NCBI GenBank assembly: GCA_963712485.1
Contig: CAVQID010000018.1
Span: forward strand, 1 to 64,000
Origin: JALORV01 sp963712485
GTDB lineage: Bacteria; Pseudomonadota; Gammaproteobacteria; Burkholderiales; Burkholderiaceae_F
Reading direction: 5' to 3'
DNA length: 64,000 nt
The notes under the pieces are model-generated. The model had not been told where the DNA came from. It did not search any database and saw only the letters and a list, made by a program, of their open reading frames with translations. The translations under genes and the position numbers were made by a program. Positions 17,827 to 28,158 of the stretch are shown here, piece after piece; the first letter of the stretch is position 1; every line of letters starts with the position of its first letter.

Positions 17827-20625
17827 ATGAATAGCTCGACAACGTGGAGTTCGACAGGCCTGCGACGCGTCGCGCTGATCGCGGCAGTCACTGGGGCGCT
17901 CCTCGCGGCGTGCGGGACCGATTCAGCCGATCTGATTCGCTCGGCCCGTGAGTACCAGGCGAAGGGTGATCACGCAGCAGCGATTATCCAGCTGAAGAAC
18001 GCGGTGCAGCAGCAGCCCGCCAACGGCGAGGCGCGGCTCCTGCTCGGCCAGTCGTCGCTGGCCGTCGGTGACCCCGTGAGCGCCGAGAAGGAATTTCGCA
18101 GGGCGCTGGAGTACGGCCAGTCCCGCGCCACCGTCGCGCCGCTGCTGGCGCAGGCCCTGCTGGAGAGCGGTCAACCCGACAAGGTCATATCTGAGTTCGC
18201 CGACGCGAAGCTCGACGAGCCCAGAGCCGAAGCGGAGCTGCGAGCCCGCGTTGGTGAGGCACATGTCAGATCCGGGAAGTTCAAGGAGGCGTCAGTGTCC
18301 TTCGCGGCGGCGTTGGCCGCCGATCCCTCGAACGTTCGAGCGCAGCTCGGACAAGTCGGTCTGATGGCGATGGAGGGCCAGCTCGACGCCGCGTTGGCAG
18401 CTGTGGCAAAGGTCATCGCCGCCCATCCCAAGTCGGCTCAAGCGCACTATGCTTCAGGGAGAACTGAAGCTCGCTGCGGGCGATCGCGCCGGCGGGCGCG
18501 CCTCGCTGGAACAGGCCGTCGCAGCCGATCCGGCGCTGCCGCAACCGCGCTTCGCGCTGATCGGCCTGCTCATCGCCGATGGCCAGCTCGATGCCGCTGC
18601 GACGCAGGTCGAAGCGGCCACGGGCGGTCCGCGGCGGCGACTTGCGACTCACCTACTTTGACGCGCTGATCGCGGTCGGCAAGAAGGACTTCGTCAAGGC
18701 GCGCGATCTGAGCCAGCAACTGCTCAAGCGGGCTCCCGAGCACGTGCCGACCCTGGTACTCATCGGCGGCATCGAACTCCAGGAGAAGCATTACGCCACG
18801 GCCGAGTCGACGCTTCAAAGAGCGCTGATGCTCGCTCCCCAACACACCGGGGCCCGAATCCTGCTGGTGCGGACTTACCTGGCGTCGAATCAGGCGCCAC
18901 GCGCCCTGGAGGTCATCCAGCCATTGATCGCCGGCAGCGTTCGCGTCGCCCCGACAACGATGATGCTGGCCGGCGAGACTTACCTGGCCAACGGCGACAT
19001 CAAGGAGGCCGCGCAGTATTTCGAGGCCGCCTCTCAGTCGAAGTCGCAGCAAGAGCTCGCACGCATTCGGCTCGGCCAGATCGCGCTCGCCAGCGGCGAC
19101 GTAGATGACGGCATCAAGACGCTGGAAGCCGCGACCGCGCAGGACAACGCGCCGATCCAGGCGGAGATGGCGCTGATAGCCGGCTATACGCGCAAAGGGC
19201 GAGACCGCCAAGGCACTTCAGGCGGCCCAGGCGCTGGTCAAGAAGCACCCGGACAATCCGCTGGCTTATCAGATTCTTGGGGCGGTGCAGGTGTCGCGCA
19301 AGGATGCCTCGGCGGCTCGCGCTGCTTACGCGAAGGCGCTCGAGCTGAATCCGCTTTACTTGCCGGCGGCGGCGGGCCTCGCGCGACTCGACCTTGCGGC
19401 GAACAAGCCGGCCGATGCGCGCGGCCGATTTGAATCCATTGCCGCGAAGGATCCCAAGAACGAACTGGCGCTGCTCGGCCTCGCCGACGTGATGGCGGCC
19501 ACGCGGGCGCCGGCGCCCGAAATCGCGGCGGTGCTTCAGCGGGCGATCAATGCCAAGCCGACCTCTGTGCCCGCCCGCGTGGCGTTGATCACGCTGCATC
19601 TGCAGACCAACAATCCGAGGGCAGCCCTCAGCGCCGCACAGGACGCGGTCGGCGCCCTCGGCAACGAGCCCCGCATCCAGGATGCACTGGGTCGTGCGCA
19701 GTTGGCCGCTGGGGAAACGAACCAGGCGATCGAGACCTTCAACCGACTGGCAGCCGCGGAGCCGCAGTCAACCCAGCCGCTGACCCGCCTGGCGTCGGTC
19801 TATGCGAGTCGGCAGGAACCTGGAAAGGCAGTCGAAGCCCTGCTGCGGGCGCAGAAGCTCGCGCCATCGGACCCGGCCATTGCGCGTGATCTGGTGCTCG
19901 GCTACCTGATGCAGGGCAAGACCGACGACGCGCTGAAGCAGGCGCGCATCCTGCAGTCCGCAGCGCCGAAGTCGGCGATCGGCTTCGTACTTGAGGGGGA
20001 CGTCTACTCCGCTTCGAAGCAATGGGGGCCGGCAGAGCGCTCCTACCGGGACGGGCTGAAGGTCGATCCGGCGATCGGTCGTCGTCGCCCTGAAGCTGCA
20101 TGGTGTGCTGGTCGCCGCGGGCAAGAAGGGCGAGGCCGATGCGCTGGCACGCAAATGGATCGACGACCATCCGAACGACGTCGCGTTCCAGAGCTATCTT
20201 GCCGAACAGGCGTTGCGCGACCGCGACTTCAAGCAGGCGGCCACGCAGTACCAGGCGGTGCTGGCGAAGCAGCCGGACAACGTGACCGCCCTGAACAACC
20301 TCGCGTGGGCGCTTGGCCAGCAAGGCGATCCCAAGGCGCTGGGCTATGCGGAAAGGGCGCTCAAGCTCGCACCTGAAAGTCCGCTCGTGCTTGACACCGT
20401 GGGCGTGCTGTACACGTCCCGCGGCGACGCTGCAAAGGGCGTGGAATACCTGACGCGTGCCGTAGCCCTCGCGCCGCAGCGTCATGACATCCGGCTGAAC
20501 TACGCCAAGGCGCTGCTGAAGGCCGGACGAACCGACGATGCGCGCAAGGAACTGGAGCAGCTTCAGAAGGTCAGCCAGGACTTCCCGGGCAAGTCCGAGG
20601 TGGCCGTCCTGCTGAAAAGCAGTAA
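17827..20625 (+). CDS. prsT: PEP-CTERM system TPR lipoprotein PrsT, multiply frameshifted
   Basis: About 930 residues. A signal peptide with lipobox LLAACG is followed by some twenty TPR units (for example AKGDHAAAIIQLKNAVQQQP, FVKARDLSQQLLKRAPEHVP, KDASAARAAYAKALELNP, DNVTALNNLAWALGQQGDP). ATG 17827 follows GAAAGG at good spacing. Four frame changes near 18450, 18635, 19195 and 20085 all behave as single-base insertions; removing one G or C at each restores the TPR register. No stop occurs before the next gene in the last frame. A TAA one frame away at 20623-20625 is the likely true end. From the family, it is a periplasmic scaffold for polysaccharide export. Confidence 0.88.
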
Positions 20626-20662
20626 CGATTCTCGAGAAGAAGAAAAGGGAAGCACGGTAATC

Positions 20663-21943
20663 ATGGGGGTCATAGGGGTTGTTGGGTTGGGTTATGTCGG
20701 TCTGCCACTGGCGGTCGAGTTCGGCAAGAAGGTACCGACGGTGGGCTTTGACCTGATGCAGGAGAAGGTCGACGCATATCGTCGCCATGTCGATCCGACC
20801 GGCGAGGTCAGCTCCGAGGACCTCAAGGCGGCGCGTCTGCTGGACGCGACGACCGATCCGACCCGACTGCGCGAGGCGGACTTCATCATCGTGGCGGTGC
20901 CGACGCCGATCGACGCGGCGCATCAGCCGGACTTCTCGCCTCTCGTCGGCGCAAGCATCACCGTTGGGCGCCACATGAAGAAGGGCACGACGGTCGTGTA
21001 TGAGTCGACTGTCTATCCGGGGGCCACGGAGGAGGTGTGCATTCCGCTGCTCGAGCGTGAGTCGGGGCTCAAGTGGAAGCAGGATTTCTTCGTCGGCTAT
21101 TCGCCGGAGCGCATCAATCCGGGCGATCGAGAGCACACCCTGACGCGCATCGTCAAGGTCGTCTCAGGCGACACGGCGGAAACGCTCGAGCGCGTGGCGA
21201 GGACCTACGAAACGGTGATCACCGCGGGTGTCCACCGCGCGTCCAGCATCAAGGTCGCCGAGGCGGCAAAGGTCATCGAGAACACGCAGCGCGACCTCAA
21301 CATTGCGTTGATGAACGAACTGGCGCTGATCTTCCATCGGATCGGCATCGACACGATGGAGGTGCTGCAGGCTGCAGGGACGAAGTGGAACTTCCTGCCG
21401 TTCCGGCCCGGTCTGGTCGGCGGCCACTGCATCGGCGTCGATCCGTACTACCTGACGCACAAGGCGGACATGCTGGGCTACCACCCGCAGGTCATCCTGG
21501 CCGGCCGCCGGATCAACGACGGCATGGGCCACTTTGTCGCGGAGCAGACCGTCAAGCAGCTGATCCAGGCGGGTCTGCAGGTCAAGGACGCAGACGTCAT
21601 CGTGCTCGGCCTGACATTCAAGGAAAACTGCCCGGACCTGCGCAACTCCCGGGTGATCGACATCGTTCGCGAGCTGGAGTCCTTTGGCGCGCGTGTCAGC
21701 GTCCACGATCCGCTGGCCGACGCTGCCGAAGCGATGCACGAGTACGGCGTCAGGCTCAGTTCATGGGACGAACTGCCGCAGGGGTGCGCGATCGTGGCCG
21801 CGGTGGCGCATGACGAATACAGGCGGCGACCCGTCGACGATTTCGTCGGCAAGCTCCGCCCCGGCGGCCTGTATGTCGACGTCAAGTGCCAGGCCGACGC
21901 GCAGCAACTGCGCTCTCGTGGGCTGCACGTGTGGCGCCTCTGA
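20663..21943 (+). CDS. UDP-N-acetylhexosamine / UDP-glucose 6-dehydrogenase (TviB/WbpO-like)
   Basis: 426 residues, intact. N-terminal NAD-binding motif GVVGLGYVGLPLAVEFGK, PTPIDAAHQPDFSPL, ESTVYPGATEE, YSPERINPGD, and the catalytic cysteine in LVGGHCIGVDPYYLTHKA. The C-terminal UDP-binding domain starts near LGLTFKENCPDLRNSRV. It oxidises a UDP-sugar C6 to the uronic acid in two NAD-dependent steps. The Vi-antigen-type sequence favours UDP-GlcNAc/GalNAc over UDP-glucose. ATG 20663 follows a GAGAAGAAGAAAAGGGA purine run. The upstream TPR frame reads straight into it, so a fusion cannot be excluded. It likely supplies an acidic sugar, consistent with wecB in the same operon. Confidence 0.9.
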   Translation: MGVIGVVGLGYVGLPLAVEFGKKVPTVGFDLMQEKVDAYRRHVDPTGEVSSEDLKAARLLDATTDPTRLREADFIIVAVPTPIDAAHQPDFSPLVGASITVGRHMKKGTTVVYESTVYPGATEEVCIPLLERESGLKWKQDFFVGYSPERINPGDREHTLTRIVKVVSGDTAETLERVARTYETVITAGVHRASSIKVAEAAKVIENTQRDLNIALMNELALIFHRIGIDTMEVLQAAGTKWNFLPFRPGLVGGHCIGVDPYYLTHKADMLGYHPQVILAGRRINDGMGHFVAEQTVKQLIQAGLQVKDADVIVLGLTFKENCPDLRNSRVIDIVRELESFGARVSVHDPLADAAEAMHEYGVRLSSWDELPQGCAIVAAVAHDEYRRRPVDDFVGKLRPGGLYVDVKCQADAQQLRSRGLHVWRL

Positions 21944-22748
21944 CGGGCCTGGATGGGTTGGCCGCGCGCCGCCGTGGCGTCGTTCGGCTGCTGGCGCTCG
22001 GCTTGCTGCTGACGGTGTTCGGTTTCACCCCGGAAAGCGCCGGGCCCAGACACCCCAGGCGATCGAGCAGGTCAAGCCTTCCATCGTCGCCATCGGCACC
22101 TTCCAGGCCACGCGCGTGCCGCAGTTCCGGTTCCTCGGTACCGGGTTTGCGGTGGGCGATGGGACGCTTGCGGCGACGAACGCCCACGTGATTCCTTCGA
22201 CTCTCAACCTCGGGGCCGATCCGGAGCAGCTGGTCGCGCTATTGCCGGGAACGGACCTGTCGCGGGTGGGGATCCGCAAGCTCAGCCGCGCCGCGATCGA
22301 CAGCGAGCACGACCTGGTGCTGATGAAAATGGACGGACCGCCGCTGAAGCCGGTCCGCCTGCGGGACTCCGCGACGGTCGCCGAAGGCGACAGCCTGCTC
22401 TTTACCGGGTTTCCGATCGGCGGTGTCCTGGGGCTGTTCCCGGCGACCCACCGCGCCATGGTGGCGGCGATCGCGCCGGTCGCCATGCCGTCGGCCAGCG
22501 GCCGGCAGCTGGATCCCAAGGTCGTGCGTCGGCTCCGCGAGTCGGCGTTTTCGGTGTTCCAACTCGACGCCACCGCGTTTCCAGGAAACAGCGGCAGCCC
22601 GCTTTACGACCCGGCGACCGGTGAAGTGGTCGGCATCCTCAACATGGTCTTTGTCAAGGCGACCAAGGAATCGGCGCTGACGCAGCCGTCCGGAATCAGC
22701 TACGCCATCCCGTCGCGATACCTGATCGACCTCGTCGCGAGGATCTGA
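21931..22748 (+). CDS. Trypsin-like serine protease, secreted, frameshifted
   Basis: GTG 21931 overlaps the end of the dehydrogenase and gives a signal sequence (RRRGVVRLLALGLLLTVFGF). After one frame change near 22045 the chain continues QAIEQVKPSIVAIGTF and a trypsin-like (S1C/DegP-type) domain. The catalytic triad is visible: His in AATNAHVIPST, Asp in SEHDLVLMKMD, Ser in TAFPGNSGSPLYD. There is no PDZ domain, about 265 residues in all. Related proteases occur in XrtA loci at this position; substrate unknown. The role in maturing export proteins is inferred. Confidence 0.82.
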
Positions 22749-23304
22749 CCTGAAGCGAAGATGCGTTCTGAATTCCGTATCGCGGATCAATACGCACTGA
22801 AGTGAAACTACTGAGCTTTTGGACCGAAACACGTAAGGCTGCACGGTGACTGCAACTGTCGTGCGCACGACAAGTTTTCTGGCGCGCTTCAGACATGTTT
22901 ATGGGGCGCTGTCAGAAAACCCGACGAACAGCCATTGCCCTAGTGTCGCCATTTGTATAGGCTGCGCCGTTCGGATTAACTGACGTCGGTAACAGGGACG
23001 GGAGGGCTGCCCCAGATAAGCGACGATTGCACGGAGCAGACGACCCTCCGCCTCTCCCTCGGTCCAGCGTTCGCTGCACCATCACCCCCTGCCTGTCAAG
23101 AGGAATAGTCCACATCCATTGAGCCTCGGCTCAGACTGGTCAGGGTGGCTATCCCCTCCGAAACTGCCGGGAGGGTTCACGGAAGAGGAAAAAGTCCGGA
23201 ACTCCACGGCTGTCGCATTACTGACATTTCGATCATTCAGAGTACGACCACTGAAGACCCGCCCGTCGCTTAGGCGCGTAAGGGGGCTAAAGGAAGGAAC
23301 TGCT
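22749..23304. other. 556-bp intergenic leader before the priming transferase
   Basis: No protein-like ORF on either strand. The position suggests a promoter and long untranslated leader for the second part of the operon. I looked for a cyclic-di-GMP riboswitch and a -24/-12 promoter and saw no convincing match. Short self-complementary pieces occur (for example CTCCGAAACTGCCGGGAG near 23157). Confidence 0.5.
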
Positions 23305-24705
23305 GTGATCAGTATTTCTCGACGTCCGATGTCGGTCGCGTCATTTGCCGACATGGGACTTTTCGCTGCGTTTTGCATCGCGTCGATGCTTCTCGCAGTG
23401 TCAATACAGCTCGGGCCCTACGGGGTCGCCGCGAGCTCGGCCCTGCTGTATGCGCTCGAGTTTGCACTCGTGACGACGGCAGTCGGCACCATGTTTGGCC
23501 TGTTCCGCAATGGCGAACGCAAGACGCTGGCCGTGGTCTTCACGCGCTCCCTTGTGACCATCGCGGTCGGCGTTCCCATCTGCTACGTCGCCTTTCGGTA
23601 TGGAGCCTCGGCGGCGAAGATCTGCGCGCGGTTCTGCCGTACGCCGCGCTGTTTACGCTATCTGCAGTGATCCTTGTACGTCCGGTCCTCGTCGCTGCTC
23701 TTTCGAGCAGCCTGGGTGTACGACGGATCCTCATCATCGGCACCGGCCCGGAAGCGATGGCCGTCGAGGAGATGATCGAGAATCACGGCACGCGCGGCGC
23801 CGTGGTCGTGGGCTTCTTCCCGGCCGGCAGCCCTAGCGAAGCGGCCGATCCTGCGCGCCCCGGACGCGCCCCCGTTTTCCCTCCGGACCTCAAGCTGCAG
23901 GCGATTGTCGAGCGGTTTCGAGTCAACGAGGTGATCGTCGCTGCGCGTGAGCAGCGCGGCGGTGCGTTGCCCATGAACGACCTGCTCGAGTGCCGTGTCG
24001 CCGGCGTGCCGGTATGCGATCTGTCGGCGTTCTACGAGCGGGTGCGTGGCGAAGTGCCGGTCGATTCACTCAAGGCGAGCTGGTTGATCTACAGCGACGG
24101 TTTCGTGCAGAGCCCGTTGCGTCGCTTCACGAAGCGCGCCTTCGACGTCTTCGCGGCGACCGGACTGCTGATCATCGGCATGCCGGTCATGTTGTTGGCC
24201 ACGTTCGCAATCATGATGGAGAGCGGCTTTCCTATCCTGATCGTTCAGGAGCGTGTCGGCCGCTCGGGTCGCAACTTCAAGGTGTTGAAGCTGCGGACGA
24301 TGAGCAAGGATGCCGAGGGTGACGGCGTCGCGCGGTGGGCCGTTCGCAATGACGCGCGGGTGACGAGGGTCGGACGGCTCCTGCGCAAACTGCGCATCGA
24401 CGAGATGCCGCAGCTGATCAATGTGCTCAACGGTGACATGAGCCTGGTGGGACCGCGTCCGGAACGGCCGGCGTTCGTCGCGCAGTTGCGCGAGCATGTT
24501 CGCTTCTACGACGTGCGCCACTGCGTCAAGCCGGGACTGACCGGCTGGGCCCAGATCCGCTTTCCGTACGGCTCGTCGATCGAGGACGCGCAGCGCAAGC
24601 TCCAGTTCGACCTGTTCTACGTGAAGAACAACTCGCTGATCCTCGATGTGCTTGATCCTGGCCGAGACCGTCCGCGTCGTTCTGTTCGGCGAGGGGGCCC
24701 AGTAG
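23305..24705 (+). CDS. XrtA-type exopolysaccharide priming sugar transferase (EpsB-like), frameshifted
   Basis: About 467 residues. GTG 23305 sits 8 nt after AAGGAAGG. Four N-terminal membrane helices (FAAFCIASMLLAVSIQLG and on) and a CoA-binding-like domain (RRILIIGTGPEAMAVEEMI) precede a fifth helix and the bacterial sugar transferase domain: RFTKRAFDVFAATGLLII, VQERVGRSGRNFKVLKLRTM, LRKLRIDEMPQLINVLNGDM, SLVGPRPERPAFV, KPGLTGWAQIRFPYG. One lost base near 23600 and one gained near 24649 alter the frame; the restored end is LILAETVRVVLFGEGAQ. It transfers the first sugar phosphate to undecaprenyl phosphate at the inner membrane. Confidence 0.9.
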
Positions 24706-24883
24706 GCCACGGGCACCTTCTGCGCAGCGCCGCTGGCCGCCAAACGGCGGAATTCGCTCGGCCAACGCGATTTTGCGATGCACCAACGCATATTTGCCTG
24801 TACTAGACTGCTTTTTGTGCACCGCCCACGCCGAAACGCGTCATAGGGCTGCAGGACTGTTCCCACCCGGAGGGTTGAAGCAA
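24706..24883 (+). other. Intergenic before export lipoprotein
   Basis: 178 bp containing a small inverted repeat (GGCCGCCAAACGGCGG near 24738). GGAGGGTTGAAGCAA is the ribosome site of the next gene. It may hold an internal promoter; none is certain. Confidence 0.4.
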
Positions 24884-25502
24884 ATGAGGCAGCCAACGTT
24901 CTTCTCTCGCATCCTGCTCGCGATGGCGCTCGCCGCTGGTGCTTGGCGCCTGCTCGACAAGCAGTTACCCGCCTGCACCGACAGCGGCGGCGACGCCGGA
25001 TTACAAGTACCTCATCGGGTCGCTGGACACCGTAAACATCGTCGTCTGGAGGAATCCCGAGCTTTCGATGACCGTGCCGGTGCGGCCGGACGGCCGCATC
25101 AGCACGCCTTTGGTCGAGGACCTTCCGGCACTCGGCAAGAATCCCGCCGAACTTGCGCGCGACCTCGAAAAGGCACTGTCGAAGTTCATCCGCGATCCGG
25201 TCGTCACCGTGATCGTCAACAATTTCAACGGTCCCTTCGACGAGCAGATCCGAATCATTGGCGAGGCCGCCAAGCCGCAGGCCGTTGCGTATCGCCAGAA
25301 CATGACGGTGCTGGACGTCATGATCGTCGTCGGCGGATTGACCGACTTCGCCGACGGCAACAAGGCCGTACTGGTGCGCGGCGCCGAGCAGGGCAAGCAA
25401 TACCAGGTCCGGCTCGGCGATCTGGTGCGTCGTGGCGACATCTCGGCCAATGTCGACATGCGACCGGGCGACGTACTGATCATTCCGCAGAGCTGGTTCT
25501 AG
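24884..25502 (+). CDS. Polysaccharide export lipoprotein (Wza-like, XrtA type), frameshifted
   Basis: About 205 residues. The start MRQPTFFSRILLAMALA is followed, after one extra base near 24935, by the lipobox LGACSTSSYP. The body has the Poly_export and SLBB domains: YLIGSLDTVNIVVWRNPELS, VRPDGRISTPLVEDLPALGK, SKFIRDPVVTVIVNNFNG, and RPGDVLIIPQSWF at the end. It forms the outer-membrane or periplasmic export channel of the EPS. The ribosome site GGAGG lies 11 nt upstream. It is followed 53 nt later by the chain-length gene. Confidence 0.9.
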
Positions 25503-25555
25503 CGGCTCGTCGGAGTCTGGAACAGGTTGCGGTTGAACGAGTTGACAGGGTAGCG

Positions 25556-27110
25556 ATGGACGAACTGTTGCATCAGGTATTGACGGCGCTGCGCGGGATG
25601 TGGCGCCGACGCTGGATCGGCCTGGCGGTCGCTTGGGCGGTCGCGGTCATCGGTGCCGTCGTTGTCTTGCGGATTCCCGATCGCTACGAGGCCACGGCAC
25701 GGGTGTTCGTCGACACCCAGACGGTGCTCAAGCCGCTGATGTCCGGTCTTGCGGTGCAGCCCAATATCGATGAGCAGATCTCCATGCTTGCCCGCACGCT
25801 GATCGCGCGGCCGAACATCGAGAAGATCATGCGCAGTGCCGACCTCGATGTCACAACGACGACGCAGCTGCAGAAGGACAGGATGGTCGACGACCTGACG
25901 TCCCGTATCAAGTTCACCGGGGTCGGGCGCGAAAACATCTACAGCATCTCCTACCAGGACGTGGACGCCGATCGCGCGAAGCGCGTCGTGCAGGACTTGT
26001 TGTCGCTCTTTGTGGAGTCCGGCGTCGGCAACAAGCGCCGCGACAACGAGGCGGCGCGCCGCTTCATCGATGAGCAGATCAAGGGCTATGAAAAGAAGCT
26101 CGAAGAGGCCGAGAACCGCGTCAAGGAATTCAAGATCAGGAACGTCGGTTTCAGCAGCAGCGGGGGTCAGGACTACTTTACCCGGATGAGCATTCTTACC
26201 GAGGACGTGCAGAAGCAGCGGCTCGAACTGCGTGCGCTGGAGGAGTCGCGCGACGCGCTGAAGCGCGAGCTCGTCGGCGAGGATCCGGTCCTGATGTCCG
26301 ATCTTGGCTCGTCCAGCGGAGGGCCAGCGACGGAGTTCGACGCCCGAATCGCCGATCAGACGAAGCTGCTGGATGAGTTGATGCGCCGTTACACGGATCA
26401 GCATCCGGATGTGGTCGCCACCAAGCGACTGATTGCTTCGCTCGAAGACCAGAAGAAACAGGAGATCGAGGCGCGCCGCAAAGCGGCCGCAGCAAACCCA
26501 GGCAAGTTTTCGACCTCGACCAATCCGGTCTTTCAGAAGATCAAGATCTCGCTGGCGGAAACTGAGGCCGGTGTGGCGGCCCTGCGCGCGCGAGTGGCGG
26601 AAAGCGAGGCTCGGCTGGCCCAGTTGAAGGCGGTGGCGGGTCGCGCGCCCCAGGTCGAGGCTGAAATGGCGCAGCTCAACCGCGACTACGACGGTGCTCC
26701 GAAAGAACTACGAACAGCTCGTGTCGCGTCGCGAATCGGCCTCGATGGCCGAGGACGTCGACAGCCTGGCCCGCATGGCCGAGTTTCGCATCATCGATCC
26801 GCCACGAATCTCGCCCAAGGCTGTGTTCCCGAATCGCCTTGCGTTGCTGCCAGTGGTGCTTCTCCTGGCCGTCGCTGCAGGAATGGCGGTCAGCCTCGCT
26901 GTGTCGCAGATCCTGCCGACGTTCCACGATGCACGGCAGTTGCGTTCGATGTCGAAGCGCGCCGTGCTTGGGACCATTTCACTGCAACCCACTCAGCCGG
27001 TGATACACCAGCGCAGACGGGCCAACCTTGCCTTTGGCGGTGGCGTCGCGAGCCTGCTCGTGCTGTACGGATCATGGATGACCTGGGTCGCGCTGACGGC
27101 GCGAGTCTAA
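25556..27110 (+). CDS. XrtA-type chain length determinant (Wzz/GumC-like), frameshifted
   Basis: About 517 residues. An N-terminal membrane helix (RWIGLAVAWAVAVIGAVVVL) is followed by a Wzz domain (YEATARVFVDTQTVLKPLMS), long coiled coils (EQIKGYEKKLEEAENRVKEF, AGVAALRARVAESEARLAQL), and a second helix near the C-terminus (LALLPVVLLLAVAAGMAVSL). A last hydrophobic segment (GGGVASLLVLYGSWMTWV) follows. One inserted G near 26690 separates NRDYDV from LRKNYEQLVSRRESASMAED. It controls polymer length together with the kinase just downstream. Confidence 0.9.
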
Positions 27111-27121
27111 GGAGCTCAAGC

Positions 27122-28134
27122 GTGGGCACTATCGAACAGGCCGCCAAGCGCCTCGAACAACTCAGAAAATCAGGGGTTGACCTGACTGCCGAGTCCGGCA
27201 TCGGCCAGGCCCCGATTGATCCCGCTTCCGAGCCGCTGCCGCTGCGCGTTGCCAAGGAACTCGACGCACGCTCTCCGGAGCCGCTTATTGGCGAAGCGGC
27301 GCGTGAGCCGGACGCGGTGGTCACACCGATCGCCGCTCCGGTGTCGACGCCAACGGTGCGGGCCGTTCCGCCTACGTCTGCAGTTCGGCCGCCGCCGTCA
27401 CAGGTGCATGTAGAGATCGATCTGGCCCGGTTGTCGGCAAATGGATACGTCACGCCGCACGTCTCCGCGATCCCGACTCGCCGAGGAGTTTCGGGTCGTC
27501 AAGCGACCTCTGCTGACCAATGCCCGCGGCAAGACGGCGGCGCTGGTGCCCAATGCCAACCGCATCATGGTTTCCAGCGCGCTGCCGGGCGAGGGCAAGA
27601 CGTACGTTTGCATCAACCTGGCGATGAGTCTGGCGATGGAACTCGATACCCACGTTTTGCTCGTGGATGCCGACGCAACACGACCGGCGCTTCTCGAGCG
27701 TCTTGGCTTGCCCGCCTCGAAGGGCTTGCTCGACTTGCTTGTCGAGCCGGAGTCTGCCGCTGGAGTCGGTCGTACTTTCGACGAATGTCGATCGCGTCTC
27801 CATCCTTCCTGCGGGTACACCCCAGGCGCAGTCGACCGAACTGCTGGCGAGCGATGCGATGAGCCGGCTGATCGACCGGCTGACGTCGCGGGATCCGCGG
27901 CTTCTCGTGTTGTTCGATACGCCGCCACTGCTCGCTGCGTCGGAGTCGAGGGTGCTGGCAGCGCACATGGGACAGGTGATCCTCGTCATCGCGGCCGACG
28001 ACACGCCGCAGGGCACGGTGGCCGAGGCACTCGCCACCGTCGAGAACTGCCCGGTGGTGCTGACGCTGCTCAACCGCGTGTCACTCGGAGATCGCGGCCG
28101 CTATTACGGGTCATACGGTTCGCACGCCCACTGA
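27122..28134 (+). CDS. XrtA-associated tyrosine-protein kinase (CpsD/Wzc ATPase type), frameshifted
   Basis: About 337 residues. GTG 27122 follows TAAGGAGC, which also contains the upstream stop. A proline/alanine-rich N-terminal region leads to a BY-kinase domain: LAEEFRVVKRPLL, Walker A SALPGEGKTYVCINLAMSL, Walker A' LLVDADATRPALLERLGLP and Walker B LLVLFDTPPLLAASES. The C-terminal tail GRYYGSYGSH holds tyrosines likely to be autophosphorylated. Two single-base insertions, near 27470 and 27760, split it into three frames. It would regulate the chain-length protein encoded immediately upstream. Confidence 0.88.
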
Positions 28135-28158
28135 GGCGCGGGCCAGCTGAAGCGAAGC

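Noticed and set aside
22749..23304. Cyclic-di-GMP (GEMM) riboswitch in the leader
   Set aside because: The characteristic conserved loops and tetraloop receptor could not be found by eye; a covariance search would decide.
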